DNA of 53,395 bases from an uncultured Alphaproteobacteria bacterium (lineage in GTDB: Bacteria > Pseudomonadota > Alphaproteobacteria > RF32 > CAG-239), in contig CALXRP010000013.1 in the NCBI GenBank assembly GCA_944390885.1, positions 1 to 53,395 on the forward strand. The letters run 5' to 3'. Made by a program: the position numbers and the translations under genes. The stretch's first letter is position 1. Every line of letters starts with the position of its first letter. Under the pieces are notes generated by a model that did not search any database, was not told the DNA's origin, and saw only the letters and a program-made list of their open reading frames with translations. Positions 33,601 through 41,994 of this stretch are shown here, piece by piece.

Positions 33601-34826
33601 TAGCTTTCAAAGTCATCTTTGGCGTGGCGAACTCTTTTTATCAGGTTGTGAATCTCTATAGCGGTTTTGATTTTATCATATATAAACTCCAAGCGTTCAA
33701 GCTCGTTCATTTTATATTTTGCATCATAAAAAGGATGTTCCAGCATCGGGTCATCGCTTTGAGAAAAAGAAATAACGCCGCCGGGGGCTACCGTAGAGTA
33801 TCCCTCAAAAGGCTTATACATATCTTCATCTTCATTATATTCGTAAGTTTCACATGTTTCACCGACACAATTCGGATCTACCTTTTTCTTTTCAACATTT
33901 ACTTCAACCGTTGTATTTTCATCAATATTCGTTATAACCGTTCCATTTGTTAAAGTTATCTGAGCCGGAATTTCATCAGGCTTTTTAACAATATGCGCCG
34001 CGGCGCCGGCAATGACATCATGTCCGGACATCATAAACTCGCCCCTCAAAGCAAGTTTCGGCAAATCAGGCCTGTTCAACGCAGCTCCTTGCAAATCAGG
34101 ATCCGGAGCCGGATATTCAAGAGGTTCAACCACATCACTGATGGCGTGAGCAGCTTCCAATTGAGATTTTATTGCCGTGGTTTCCTGCAAAACCCGCGCA
34201 ATTGTATCGATGGTCTGATAAGCAAGATAGTTGTTATATAAGACCTCGTTTAAGGCTTCCGGCGAAGAAGCTCCATCACCGCCGGACTCATGTAAGCGCG
34301 ACTGAAGTTCGGCAAACTTAGCTGCAACGTCGTTGGAAAGATAGCGCTCAACTTCACGCGCCGCGGAATAGGCTTCCAAGACGCTGTCATCATAAAAATC
34401 TTGCGCCATTTTACGATATTTGACCTGTGTCGGGATATCGCCGTTCGGGTAAGTTAAAAACAATTTATAGACATATTGTTTGACTTCCGACTCATTTAAC
34501 GGATCTACGGACGGTTCTTCCAAAATTTTTGCTCCGGCAAGCGGTTTATGTTCCAGGCGAAGCCCGAAATTTGAGTTAAAATTCAGCCCCAAAGCCGTCA
34601 ATTTATTGGCAATCTGTTGTTTGAGTTTGTAAAACTCTGCCCGGGCTTCTGTAATTTTGGTTGAAATATTTTTGGTTAACTCTGCCGCCGTAGAAGTCGG
34701 CTCAAAAACGGCTCCACCAAAGAACAGGCCAAAAAAGGCATTTGCCCTGCCGCTGAACAGAAGAGCCGCACAGAAAACAGCCGTAAATAAAATATTTGTC
34801 CGAGACTTCTTTTGAACATTTTTCAT
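30621..34826 (-). CDS. Giant exported coiled-coil protein of the T4SS operon (1401 aa)
   Basis: AGGAGG precedes the ATG. A signal peptide ends SGRANA near residue 30, followed by FFGLFFGGAVF and a helical stretch. A segment near residues 140-175 (YRKMAQDFYDDSVLEAYSAA) resembles the recurring helical motif in the VirB5-like proteins next to it. Residues about 440-500 are Cys-rich, residues about 625-695 form a coiled coil (AALESAISRVNADKDMTAEE), and a second Cys group (QECAAA, EQCMKDVHCG) lies near residue 1010. The C-terminal 200 residues are helical again. Export to the periplasm or beyond is expected. No known family is recognised. By position it may be an extended VirB5-type tip or stalk protein, or a large periplasmic partner. 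Confidence 0.78.
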   Translation of the reverse strand: MKNVQKKSRTNILFTAVFCAALLFSGRANAFFGLFFGGAVFEPTSTAAELTKNISTKITEARAEFYKLKQQIANKLTALGLNFNSNFGLRLEHKPLAGAKILEEPSVDPLNESEVKQYVYKLFLTYPNGDIPTQVKYRKMAQDFYDDSVLEAYSAAREVERYLSNDVAAKFAELQSRLHESGGDGASSPEALNEVLYNNYLAYQTIDTIARVLQETTAIKSQLEAAHAISDVVEPLEYPAPDPDLQGAALNRPDLPKLALRGEFMMSGHDVIAGAAAHIVKKPDEIPAQITLTNGTVITNIDENTTVEVNVEKKKVDPNCVGETCETYEYNEDEDMYKPFEGYSTVAPGGVISFSQSDDPMLEHPFYDAKYKMNELERLEFIYDKIKTAIEIHNLIKRVRHAKDDFESYKRIVALHEKSLRMLRLVDKCAVTMLSNNFSDASSVWCGQSDCANATADYTFCPALNLEDLSANSDDDCNEDISADYAARQGVSGWALDQYDLGRAALSSGENYQISPALSPTEEDIHTKDVDNIEKEGKPFAEKAAGVVLDETVQYEAEARKSQLLPWEIGAIAAKTLAENPGTWGTLSNPYPVWNDQKNFYSQYLDGKYINLPQYLQFIGQEHIFELALPVANTAALIAEVNAAKAALESAISRVNADKDMTAEEKAAEIDRLKAETARKIEQLKKDKATNDAAIPSVVALSRDETYPNLWEMNANEDELLKGSLKSELGINLPVDSDSIVSKMILNKFKEEELPEILSQRALELGGGVSSAGGSGGVYITMGRVVSDAQSLTAGFIADMKAQIKALRESMCAMGDSLYYSVGTAPSMHQSMMRALAAIVYEVSDAELGVSASMKPWEATINRLDISEDSKTFIGVKPLTDREAKAPRAPLDMGYPPVREIFHFDDYDYENAAPGSRKSFVAYGGEVPELWKEILADKPFVEKDIDLTKILDSGIGTNTLLRGGMFPCNMTASVVGDEEQCFKDTVYNVEHRQECAAAQAAAQAAGQAAEQCMKDVHCGNNYFGNAIIGGLDNRMKSTAVTFTNLTTTEANYAGGNVNPCVNYSLNITEDGERADSSKFLWKSWPLYNETADAGFTPIKDNFDPTLGRSELGIFLQTPASGSLAQIVTAALTAARADNLIEKAKAVSELEKLMSENPSALGSDANTETKFREDMVKIYDALIEIIGKDNGDEEALEASDDDTPSYEKLKKVLLGYAPFQQNQVGGFLDIADTEREYREKRKELEKEIREVELDLAEALDNLGYQLTNAFSLLNPDDYSASMSLLDENKNELLTNIDTRIKNVKVSNNKIVKYRLRDFNRILMALNKDKEELVTIAEGVDSGPNFDEIIKMEEANVAVREEYRKEEEAAFIEALNDLGNIYCANYNEGAYDKNMCRFPIYPR

Positions 34827-34837
34827 GGCTGCCTCCT

Positions 34838-35983
34838 TTAAATATCTTCTTTATCACGCATGACATAGTCATCGAGGTTAAAATTAATCAGGTCGTTTTC
34901 AGGCTGGCGCATGGTATAGAACCGGCGGTCGCCATATTCCCGGGCTGTATATTCCCGCAGATTGTTGACCATTATGTTTGCATACTGCATCAGAAGTTCA
35001 ATTATTTTTATTTTCATCTGCGTATCCATGCCTACCTGTCCGGCTAAGGTTTCCATTTGTCCGGCCGTGTCGGTAAAGTCCTTAAAAATATCCGGTTCCG
35101 TATACATCCGGTATTTTAACTGGATCGCTTCGGCATAAGTTGACGTTACGGCATTGCGGCGTTCAATAAAGCGCTTTTTACGCAGCTCCTTTACATTCTC
35201 GGCCACTTCTTCCGTAGTATAATTTTGGTCTTTTGCCTCATTTAACGAACTGCTCGGGTCATCAAGATTGATGGCATTTTTCAAGATGTCATTTAATTTT
35301 TCTTTAATCTGATCCTGCAATTTTGTTTTTTCGGCATTCAGGGCATCAATCGTTGACTGAACCTCGTCAAGTTTGGCTGTCACGTCATATTCTTTTCCCA
35401 GCGCTGTCAGCTCATCCTGATAGCCGTTTATAAGTTCCTGGCTTTCACTGATGTAATTGTCCAATTCCAGCGCCGTTGCATAATCGTCCGGAGCAACAGA
35501 GGCCAATTCTTTTTGGGCTTCGGCTATATTTTTTTGCAAAGCCTCTATTTTTCCGTTTATTTCCGTTTGTTTGATTTGAAAGACTTCATTATTTTCCAAG
35601 CTAATTTGCGCTTTATCAGCCAGGAGTTTGGAAATTTGTTCTTCTACCTGATTTAAACGAGCCGAGGCCATTGATGACGCGGCATAAACATCATTATTGC
35701 CGCCGAGTTTTAAAATTTTATCGGCATATTCGGTTTTCCAGTCTTTGATGTTTGACAAGATTTGTTTGGCTTCGAGATTACCTTCTCCGATCAGTTCGCT
35801 GAAAAGCTCTTGTTCCGTTGATTCCAGATCCTTTTGTGCCTGGCGCAAAACATCACCGACAACAGTGCTTAAGCGGCCGGCCATTTCAGCTGCATCTATG
35901 GTAAAGAATGCCTGAGCCGGCGCTGCGTTCATTCCCAGTATTGCAGAGAGAAGAAAACTTATGCTTTTAAGACGCTTGTTCAT
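34838..35983 (-). CDS. VirB5-like secreted coiled-coil protein 1 (381 aa)
   Basis: The start at 35983 is chosen because GGAGG lies eight bases upstream and it begins a signal peptide (MNKRLKSISFLLSAIL, ending PAQA); the frame stays open further upstream but without such features. The mature protein starts FFTIDAAEM, like the short hydrophobic opening of VirB5 proteins, and then is almost wholly helical with long coiled coil (about residues 100-290). VirB5 proteins are minor pilus components at the tip. The assignment rests on signal peptide, helicity and operon position between VirB4 and VirB8, not on a firm motif. Confidence 0.72.
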   Translation of the reverse strand: MNKRLKSISFLLSAILGMNAAPAQAFFTIDAAEMAGRLSTVVGDVLRQAQKDLESTEQELFSELIGEGNLEAKQILSNIKDWKTEYADKILKLGGNNDVYAASSMASARLNQVEEQISKLLADKAQISLENNEVFQIKQTEINGKIEALQKNIAEAQKELASVAPDDYATALELDNYISESQELINGYQDELTALGKEYDVTAKLDEVQSTIDALNAEKTKLQDQIKEKLNDILKNAINLDDPSSSLNEAKDQNYTTEEVAENVKELRKKRFIERRNAVTSTYAEAIQLKYRMYTEPDIFKDFTDTAGQMETLAGQVGMDTQMKIKIIELLMQYANIMVNNLREYTAREYGDRRFYTMRQPENDLINFNLDDYVMRDKEDI

Positions 35984-35984
35984 A

Positions 35985-36698
35985 TTATTCCTCCTCATCC
36001 ACATTTGCCAGATCGCTTCGACGGGAATCGCTGGCATAGACAACTTCTGTACTCTCAAATTCCAGAACCGCCATTTCCATAGCAATAATATCCAGAAGAC
36101 GGCGATTGACATTTTCGGCATAAGCCCGGCCGGCCTGAATCAGCTCACGGCTGTTTTCAAGATCCACCTGCGGATCGCCCTGTTCTTCCCGGGCTTTTTT
36201 AAGATGATAGCGCAGGCTGTATGCTTTGGCGTAAATTGAAGCAATGTTATTGTGCTGGACTTCCATATCCTGGCGTTTTTGATGTTTTGATTTTGCCATG
36301 TCGTCTCCGGAACCGTATTTGGCAATATATTCGGTTTTTATGGCTTCTTCCGCCGCATCTACATCATTTGTCTTGCCTTTTAAATATGAAGGAACATCCA
36401 ATGGAGCTAATTTTAAGTCACCGGCTAAAAGATTGCGCCCCAATGTCAAGCGGTCGTTGATATAGTTGTAACCTTCCAGCGCTTTATTGCCGTATTCTCC
36501 GATTTTGGAATCCCGCACGGCAGACTCTGCCTCAGAAACTTTTTCCTGAGCTTTCTTTAATGTTTCTGTTACTTTTTCTATAATATCCTGAGCTTTTGTC
36601 AGAGCATCCGATACGGGAATGCCAAATGCATATGACGAACGCGGCAAGAATACAGAGATGCCCAACAAACCCAAAATGATATAAAATTGTTTTCTCAT
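35985..36698 (-). CDS. VirB5-like secreted protein 2 (237 aa)
   Basis: The start at 36698 follows AGGAG. The signal peptide ends SSYA and the mature protein opens FGIPVSDALTKAQDII, which matches the GIPVxDxxNLAQ opening typical of VirB5/TraC. The rest is helical with a coiled coil (TETLKKAQEKVSEAESAVRD) and a C-terminal stretch (SLRYHLKKAREEQ, then AGRAYAENVNRRLLDIIAME) that is also VirB5-like. It is one of four adjacent related genes. Expected place: periplasm, then pilus tip. Confidence 0.8.
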   Translation of the reverse strand: MRKQFYIILGLLGISVFLPRSSYAFGIPVSDALTKAQDIIEKVTETLKKAQEKVSEAESAVRDSKIGEYGNKALEGYNYINDRLTLGRNLLAGDLKLAPLDVPSYLKGKTNDVDAAEEAIKTEYIAKYGSGDDMAKSKHQKRQDMEVQHNNIASIYAKAYSLRYHLKKAREEQGDPQVDLENSRELIQAGRAYAENVNRRLLDIIAMEMAVLEFESTEVVYASDSRRSDLANVDEEE

Positions 36699-36708
36699 CG
36701 GCCATCTC

Positions 36709-38133
36709 CTAATCGATTTCCAGCAGCTGTTCACGCAGAAGCTCATATCTGCCGTAGTATTGGAAAGAATCATGAGCAACCTTCATGGCATATACGTTTA
36801 TAATCCGCGCCAACATGTTGGCAATTTCTTTATTGGAATTCAGCACGGTATCATAGTCCGTTTTTACTATTGTTGAGCTAATGGCCCGATCTTCCAACGG
36901 CTGCAAAATATTTTTTTCATAATCAATGGAGTAAAGCCGGGCTAACAATGCTTCGGCAAAAAAAGCATAACTTTGCTGAGCGATGGATTTTAGAAAAATT
37001 TCACGGGCTTCATGCTTGGAGGCCTGATCCGGCTGCTCCCGCAGTGCAATCAGCGACTTCAGGCATTCTACGACCTTCTCTTTATTTTCTATTTTTCCGG
37101 CCGTTTCTGCATCCAGGCTGCAGTATTCGGAAAGGGAGCGCGGCAGAATTATCACTTTATCGATTGTACCGGCCGGATTTGGATCTTCATCCTCATCTTC
37201 CAGTTCTTCCTGCATCGGCTCAAAATTTCCGTAAGCCGCAAACATATTATAGGAAACCTGCATGGCATAAACATTGTATAATTTATTAAGAATACGGGCA
37301 ATTTCCTTGTTCATAATCATCGTGGTGGCATAGTCGTCGCGTTCTGTTTTGGCCTTCAGTGCTTTTTTAGACAGAGGTTTTAGAATTTCTTTTTCATAAT
37401 AAGCGGCAAAATTGCGGGCAACCAACGCCTCGGCAATATTGGCATAGGCTTCTTCCATGATTGATCTCTGATAAATATCCCGTGCTTCTTTTTGATCGGA
37501 TTGATCCGGGCTGATTTGAAAACGAAAGCGTTTTTTCAGACATTCAATCATTGTAACTTTTTCATCAATGGTATCAATATCTTCGACATTAATTTGGCAG
37601 TAGTCGGCCATTGCATCGGGAAAAATAAACTTTTCTCCGTCTTCCGTGGAATATTTTCCGCTATAGCCGCCGGCCTGGGCTGAAGCAATACTGATACTGC
37701 CTGAGGCGGTGACCGTTCCCGTTAATGCGGCCAATTGTATTTCTTCATTGCGAATATCAAAAGATACACCAAGGTCATCCAAGAGCTTCATTTTGGCGTC
37801 ATCGGCACCCGGCTCTTCATTATCCGGCAAGTGGTCATAATCTTGGTCATATTCGCCGTTTTCTTCATTGCCGTCACCGTTGTGAATGCCTTTTTCCAGA
37901 AAATTGAAAAAATTTGATTTGGCCTCGCCGAAGGTTTTGTTGATCCGGCCCTCGGTTGCCTTAATTTTTTCTACCAGATTGATTTCTTTAAGAACTTGTA
38001 CGTTATTAAGGAGGCATTGCATCAGGGTACCGCTGTCCAATACGGGAATCAGCGCATATGACGGCGCGGCGGCAAAAAAGGCAAAACAGCCTGCCCAAAC
38101 GGTACGGATTATTAATTTCTTAAATCTGGCCAT
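36709..38133 (-). CDS. VirB5-like secreted protein 3 with internal duplication (474 aa)
   Basis: The start at 38133 has AGGAGG. The signal peptide ends APSYA and the mature protein opens LIPVLDSGTLMQ, a VirB5-type opening. Two homologous modules of about 130 residues follow, near residues 172-303 and 332-463. Each contains YC, an EC-LK turn, PDQ..K.EAR-(D/E)I-(Y/F), a long helix with EAL-AR, YEK-IL-PL, NKEIA and NVYAM. Conserved Cys are placed alike in both. The duplication makes it about twice a usual VirB5. It may present two binding surfaces at the pilus tip or adhere to hosts (inference). Confidence 0.82.
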   Translation of the reverse strand: MARFKKLIIRTVWAGCFAFFAAAPSYALIPVLDSGTLMQCLLNNVQVLKEINLVEKIKATEGRINKTFGEAKSNFFNFLEKGIHNGDGNEENGEYDQDYDHLPDNEEPGADDAKMKLLDDLGVSFDIRNEEIQLAALTGTVTASGSISIASAQAGGYSGKYSTEDGEKFIFPDAMADYCQINVEDIDTIDEKVTMIECLKKRFRFQISPDQSDQKEARDIYQRSIMEEAYANIAEALVARNFAAYYEKEILKPLSKKALKAKTERDDYATTMIMNKEIARILNKLYNVYAMQVSYNMFAAYGNFEPMQEELEDEDEDPNPAGTIDKVIILPRSLSEYCSLDAETAGKIENKEKVVECLKSLIALREQPDQASKHEAREIFLKSIAQQSYAFFAEALLARLYSIDYEKNILQPLEDRAISSTIVKTDYDTVLNSNKEIANMLARIINVYAMKVAHDSFQYYGRYELLREQLLEID

Positions 38134-38143
38134 CTTGCACCTC

Positions 38144-38443
38144 CTAGTCCTCCCCGTACTCGCCTTCATCTTCGCCTTTGCTGATGTAGCCGTCCTCAAA
38201 AAGTTTGTGCGGATCAAACGGGGTATTGCCGATTGTACTGTTCAGTCTGCCGGATATACGTTTGGTTTCTGCCGTGATTTTGGCTTCCAGCACCAATCTT
38301 ATGTCATTGACAACATTTTGTCCCAAGGTTGATGCATCGGTTACAGGGATAGGGAAAATAAATGCAGATGCATTGCGAAAGGCAAGCATACCGAAAGCCG
38401 CTGTCAAAATCAGTGCAAGCGCAATGAATTTAATCTTTTTCAT
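38144..38443 (-). CDS. VirB5-like small secreted protein (99 aa)
   Basis: A GGGGG-rich site lies upstream of the ATG. A signal peptide (to about residue 27, RNASA) is followed by FIFPIPVTDASTLGQNVVND, the same opening as the adjacent VirB5-like proteins, and an acidic end (KGEDEGEYGED). It lacks the helical body of its neighbours, so it is either a truncated copy or a small dedicated subunit. Translation is clean with its own ribosome binding site, so it is not an obvious pseudogene. Confidence 0.75.
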   Translation of the reverse strand: MKKIKFIALALILTAAFGMLAFRNASAFIFPIPVTDASTLGQNVVNDIRLVLEAKITAETKRISGRLNSTIGNTPFDPHKLFEDGYISKGEDEGEYGED

Positions 38444-38475
38444 GACACATCCCCCTTCTTCAGGCTTATACTTTC

Positions 38476-38505
38476 AGTATAACATACAATTTACTACAAC
38501 AAAAA
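38476..38505 (-). promoter_or_regulatory. Candidate promoter for the VirB5-like genes
   Basis: On the minus strand a good -10 TATACT (38476-38481) lies 15-18 bases after poor -35 options (TTGTTG or TTTTTG). It is in the 77-base gap between virB4 and the small VirB5-like gene. A TTGTAGTA word in the gap also occurs at the virB2 promoter region. Confidence 0.4.
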
Positions 38506-38520
38506 TTAATAATGTCTAAA

Positions 38521-40956
38521 TCAGCCAATATTTAAATATTTTGTAACAAAATTCTCTTCACCGTACTGCTGGATCAGATCCTGAACCAGCAAAACGTTCT
38601 TACGGCTGGAGTTGTAGAGTTTCAAATACGGGCCGAGACCGCTTAAATCCACATCCAGAATCACCGATTCACCGGTTGCCGGACGGGAGAGCAGGATGGC
38701 ATAGGGGAAATCGCGGTATGAACGTCCGAAAATAAAGTCAATTTCGCTGTTAGTCAGGTTCCAGTTGGCATAATCATCCGGCATGGCCTGCGGGTTGCGG
38801 AAAAAGATAACCGTTTGGCACTGACCGCGGACAACCTCGCCCAAACCGAGTTTGTCAATGATGTTTGGTTGCTGGAACGCGCAAAGATATGCCTGGCGTT
38901 TTTTACGACCTTCCTGCAGACCGATAATAAAATAGTCTTTAAACATCGGGTGTTTTAGCATCGGCGCCGTTTCATCGATCATAATCAGTGACGGCACGCC
39001 GGTTTCGCCGGTTTCACCCTGAATTCGGTGCATAACGTAGCTAATAACGGCCGGAGCCAGAACCTCGTCTTCAAAAATATGTGTGAAATCAAAAGCCATA
39101 AAACGCTTGGACTTTAAATCCAAACTGTCTTCGGCCGCATTAAAAATTTCACCGTATTGTTCCGGATTGACCCATTTGTACAGCTCACGACGCATATTGC
39201 CGGTCGGTGAAAAACAGCTTTTGTACAAATTGCCCATAACGCGCTCTTCCGGTTTTAAGTAATCAAACGCCGTGGTAACCGCACGGGCAATTTCTTTTTC
39301 AGACTGCGCATCGTCAACCATGGTAATTGCACGCATCCAGCGACGCAGGAAAGCGCGGTTGTTCGGGGTATTGGCGCAATCGAACGGGTTGATTGAAACG
39401 TTTTTTTCATCACCGTCAAAACCAACATAAGCCCCCCCGATGGCACGCGTGAAAATTTCGGCACCACGATAGCGGTCAAAGAAGAATACTTTCAAATCAT
39501 GATGGCGCATGGCCTGCCCGGCCAAGAAAGTCAGTAAGGTTGTTTTACCTTGTCCGGTCGGACCGATAATACAACAGTGAGCAACGGCAGCCTCTTCGGC
39601 AGAAACGTGAAACTGAAAACGATAAGCCGATCCTGATGTGGTTTTGAAAATTGAAATCGGCCCGGGACCCCAGTCGGATTTCTCAAAACCGGAAGCCGGT
39701 TTGTCAAAACAAACGGCGCAGGCAACAACGCGTGACAAGTAACGATAAGTCCGCGGATAGGTTTCATAAGTCGGAAACTGGTTAAAGAACGTTGCCTGTG
39801 CAACCCAACCCTCACGAACCGGCGTTACGCTGAACAAACGACAGATACGCTGGACTTCACCTTCAGCAAACTCTATTTCTTCTTTGCTCTCCCCGCGCAA
39901 AATAATTGTCATGGCATATTCGGTTAGCGCCTGATAGTTGGCATCGCTGTCTTCAATGTTGGCCAAAACTTCGGAATACTGATTGACAACCTCCGGCGAA
40001 AAGCTCGTGATTGAAGCCATGCGCTGCTGCTGCATCAACAAAGCGCGGGCTTTGGGCTTGAACAGAGTTTTGATATTATGCAAAAACGTTAGTTCGCAAT
40101 CAATAGACAACAGTGAAACGACCATAGATTCATCCATATAGTCGCCGGAATCGCGGATCCCCATAACAATGGCCCAGACTTCTTTTTCCCCCGAGAAATA
40201 GCGAATCAAGCCCTCTTCGCCGGTAAAATGAATATGATCCGCCGTCAGAAGCTCGTTTAAGTGATGTCCTTCGGCATGGCCGACTTTCGGCTGAGGCTTG
40301 CTGACAGGGCTGCATAGCTTGGCAAAGATAGAAAACGGACTGTCTTCTGCCGGACTGGTTTCTGTTTCATACAACGTCTTAACGCCGTAATCATTCAAAA
40401 TCGCCAACAAAGTCTGAGAAGCATAGTTCAGATCTTTTAAGGCATCCGGACGGTCTTCAACGCTTAAAATGACATAATGGCTGTTGGTATAAACACGGTC
40501 AAGATTGCTGCGCCAAACTTCCGAAATATGCTCAAGCAGAGGATTGTTAAAATCATGCACCTCAGCTTCCAGCGGAATACGCTCACGTTGTGTTATAACG
40601 CGAACCGTTACCGAAAGACTGGACATGTTATCGATCCAGGATTTGCGCGCCTCGAGCATAGAGATGACTTTTTCTTCATTAACAAAAGCCAAATCCGCGC
40701 CGTCTATTTTGAATACGCGCGACAAAGAACCGTTATAACAACGAATGGTTATGCCGTCGGAAAGCAGCTTGTCAAAAGGCAAAAAGTCTGATACCCGGGA
40801 TTCCCGCGGCTGCGGCAAAACCGATCGGCCGAATCTGGTCACGAAGAGGCCGGCAAAAGCGGCGGCTGATATAAATCCCATCACCGCCACCAAGACTTCT
40901 ATGTTCGTCAGACCCTGAACAAAAATCGAAAAGAAATCAAAACTATTATGGGGCAA
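38521..40956 (-). CDS. virB4: VirB4 T4SS ATPase (811 aa)
   Basis: TTG at 40956 is taken as start because AAGGA stands six bases before it and it overlaps the virB3 stop by 11 bases; an in-frame ATG at 41034 lies inside virB3. A hydrophobic stretch near residues 20-40 may touch the membrane. The C-terminal ATPase domain has Walker A GPTGQGKTTLLTF near residue 465, Walker B SLIMIDETAP near residue 655, and RKKRQAYLCAFQQPN after it, all typical of VirB4. Length is normal. VirB4 powers pilus subunit extraction and substrate transport together with VirB11. It is the only VirB4 here, whereas rvh systems have two. Confidence 0.95.
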   Translation of the reverse strand: MPHNSFDFFSIFVQGLTNIEVLVAVMGFISAAAFAGLFVTRFGRSVLPQPRESRVSDFLPFDKLLSDGITIRCYNGSLSRVFKIDGADLAFVNEEKVISMLEARKSWIDNMSSLSVTVRVITQRERIPLEAEVHDFNNPLLEHISEVWRSNLDRVYTNSHYVILSVEDRPDALKDLNYASQTLLAILNDYGVKTLYETETSPAEDSPFSIFAKLCSPVSKPQPKVGHAEGHHLNELLTADHIHFTGEEGLIRYFSGEKEVWAIVMGIRDSGDYMDESMVVSLLSIDCELTFLHNIKTLFKPKARALLMQQQRMASITSFSPEVVNQYSEVLANIEDSDANYQALTEYAMTIILRGESKEEIEFAEGEVQRICRLFSVTPVREGWVAQATFFNQFPTYETYPRTYRYLSRVVACAVCFDKPASGFEKSDWGPGPISIFKTTSGSAYRFQFHVSAEEAAVAHCCIIGPTGQGKTTLLTFLAGQAMRHHDLKVFFFDRYRGAEIFTRAIGGAYVGFDGDEKNVSINPFDCANTPNNRAFLRRWMRAITMVDDAQSEKEIARAVTTAFDYLKPEERVMGNLYKSCFSPTGNMRRELYKWVNPEQYGEIFNAAEDSLDLKSKRFMAFDFTHIFEDEVLAPAVISYVMHRIQGETGETGVPSLIMIDETAPMLKHPMFKDYFIIGLQEGRKKRQAYLCAFQQPNIIDKLGLGEVVRGQCQTVIFFRNPQAMPDDYANWNLTNSEIDFIFGRSYRDFPYAILLSRPATGESVILDVDLSGLGPYLKLYNSSRKNVLLVQDLIQQYGEENFVTKYLNIG

Positions 40957-41236
40957 ATTTCGTTCCTTTTGACGGATAAAGGTTGTTTGTCGGTTTGTAG
41001 CTTTGTCCGAATGCCTGAAGCATATTAGACACATGCGGTTCGCGGAACCCGATCAGCGTGATGGCAATATGACCGGCAAAAACCGATGCCATAAAGATAA
41101 TCGGGTTGACGTCAAATGTTCCGACAATCATAAACATGAGCGGAAACTGGAGGCTCAAATTCAAGAGTACAGGCAGAAACGGCCCCCACAGAATCTTGGG
41201 AGGATTGGCAACTGCTTTGTATATTCCCTCTTTCAT
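40946..41236 (-). CDS. virB3: VirB3 inner-membrane protein (96 aa)
   Basis: GGGG stands a few bases before the ATG. Two adjacent hydrophobic helices (about residues 16-58) follow an opening KAVANPPKILWGPFLPVLLN that fits VirB3 family members (xxLxRPxxxxGVP type). It overlaps virB4 by 11 bases, the usual virB3-virB4 coupling. VirB3 stays in the inner membrane and works with VirB4 in pilus assembly. Confidence 0.88.
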   Translation of the reverse strand: MKEGIYKAVANPPKILWGPFLPVLLNLSLQFPLMFMIVGTFDVNPIIFMASVFAGHIAITLIGFREPHVSNMLQAFGQSYKPTNNLYPSKGTKFAP

Positions 41237-41264
41237 TTTAACCCCGCAATTACTTTTTATTTAA

Positions 41265-41292
41265 TTATACGCCCAAAGTTTACGGCATACAA
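41265..41292 (-). promoter_or_regulatory. Promoter of virB3-virB4
   Basis: On the minus strand TTGTAT (41287-41292), 16 bases, TATAAT (41265-41270), a near-consensus sigma70 promoter 29 bases before virB3. Confidence 0.7.
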
Positions 41293-41318
41293 TAAATAAG
41301 ATGTTTTTTCCACCATAG

Positions 41319-41356
41319 GAAAAAAGGCATACCATCTTGCTGACAAGTATGCCTTT
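41319..41356 (-). terminator. Intrinsic terminator after the virB2-like genes
   Basis: GTATGCCTTT (41347-41356) and AAAGGCATAC (41323-41332) form a 10-bp stem with a 14-base loop, and the minus-strand transcript continues into a T run (41320-41325). It separates the pilin genes from virB3. Confidence 0.8.
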
Positions 41357-41413
41357 GGATTATGAAAATATGGTTAATAACATAAGATTGATAAACACCA
41401 TCTTATTTTTTGA

Positions 41414-41974
41414 TTATTGTATCTCTCCTCGGAATTTTTTACAGTAATTTGATGCATAACACATAGATGGGCTCGTTTGACATTGAGTTACATCAACACC
41501 ATCACATTTTTTATCTAAATCATCATCCGTAGTTGTAGTCTCACTCTGATCAGGATCCTCTTCTGACGGCACGTTGTTATCTGGAATATTATTATCTGTT
41601 CCTGGATTATCATATCCACTATCTACATTTAGATAATCACCATAATCAAGCAACTCCGAATGTTCGCTTGTGCCGGTAAAATCATCAATAAATAACCCCA
41701 TGACCGAGAGCAGAAACAATGAAATTGCAATATTAGCAAACCATTTCCAACTGATTTTGTTGAAAATGGCCATAAAAGAAAAACCGATCAAGCCGAAGCC
41801 GCCCAAAATATAAACGACCAGCTTAACATCTTTCAGGCTGGCAGCCGCTTTTTGCCGGACTGTTTCAAATACACCCTCTGCACTCCAGGCCTCCTGAGGA
41901 GACAATGCAAAAAGAGCCATTACCAGCAACAAAAAGAAAAAATTTGATTTTAACAGGGATTTTAATTTTAACAT
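41414..41974 (-). CDS. virB2: VirB2-like pilin 3 with acidic linker and four-Cys tail (186 aa)
   Basis: A signal peptide ends EAWSAEG near residue 31. Two hydrophobic helices (about residues 50-70 and 78-98), joined by a short basic loop (NKISWKWF), match the TrbC/VirB2 pilin hairpin and align with the two next genes. Residues about 105-155 are an Asp/Asn/Glu/Thr-rich linker, and the last 30 residues have four Cys (KKCDG, TQCQ, SMCY, NYCKK). Ordinary VirB2 ends after the second helix. The tail codons are more AT-rich than the pilin part. It may be a specialised tip or adhesive pilin. An intrinsic terminator follows. Confidence 0.82.
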   Translation of the reverse strand: MLKLKSLLKSNFFFLLLVMALFALSPQEAWSAEGVFETVRQKAAASLKDVKLVVYILGGFGLIGFSFMAIFNKISWKWFANIAISLFLLSVMGLFIDDFTGTSEHSELLDYGDYLNVDSGYDNPGTDNNIPDNNVPSEEDPDQSETTTTDDDLDKKCDGVDVTQCQTSPSMCYASNYCKKFRGEIQ

Positions 41975-41994
41975 GACGGCCTCCGGAAGATAAT

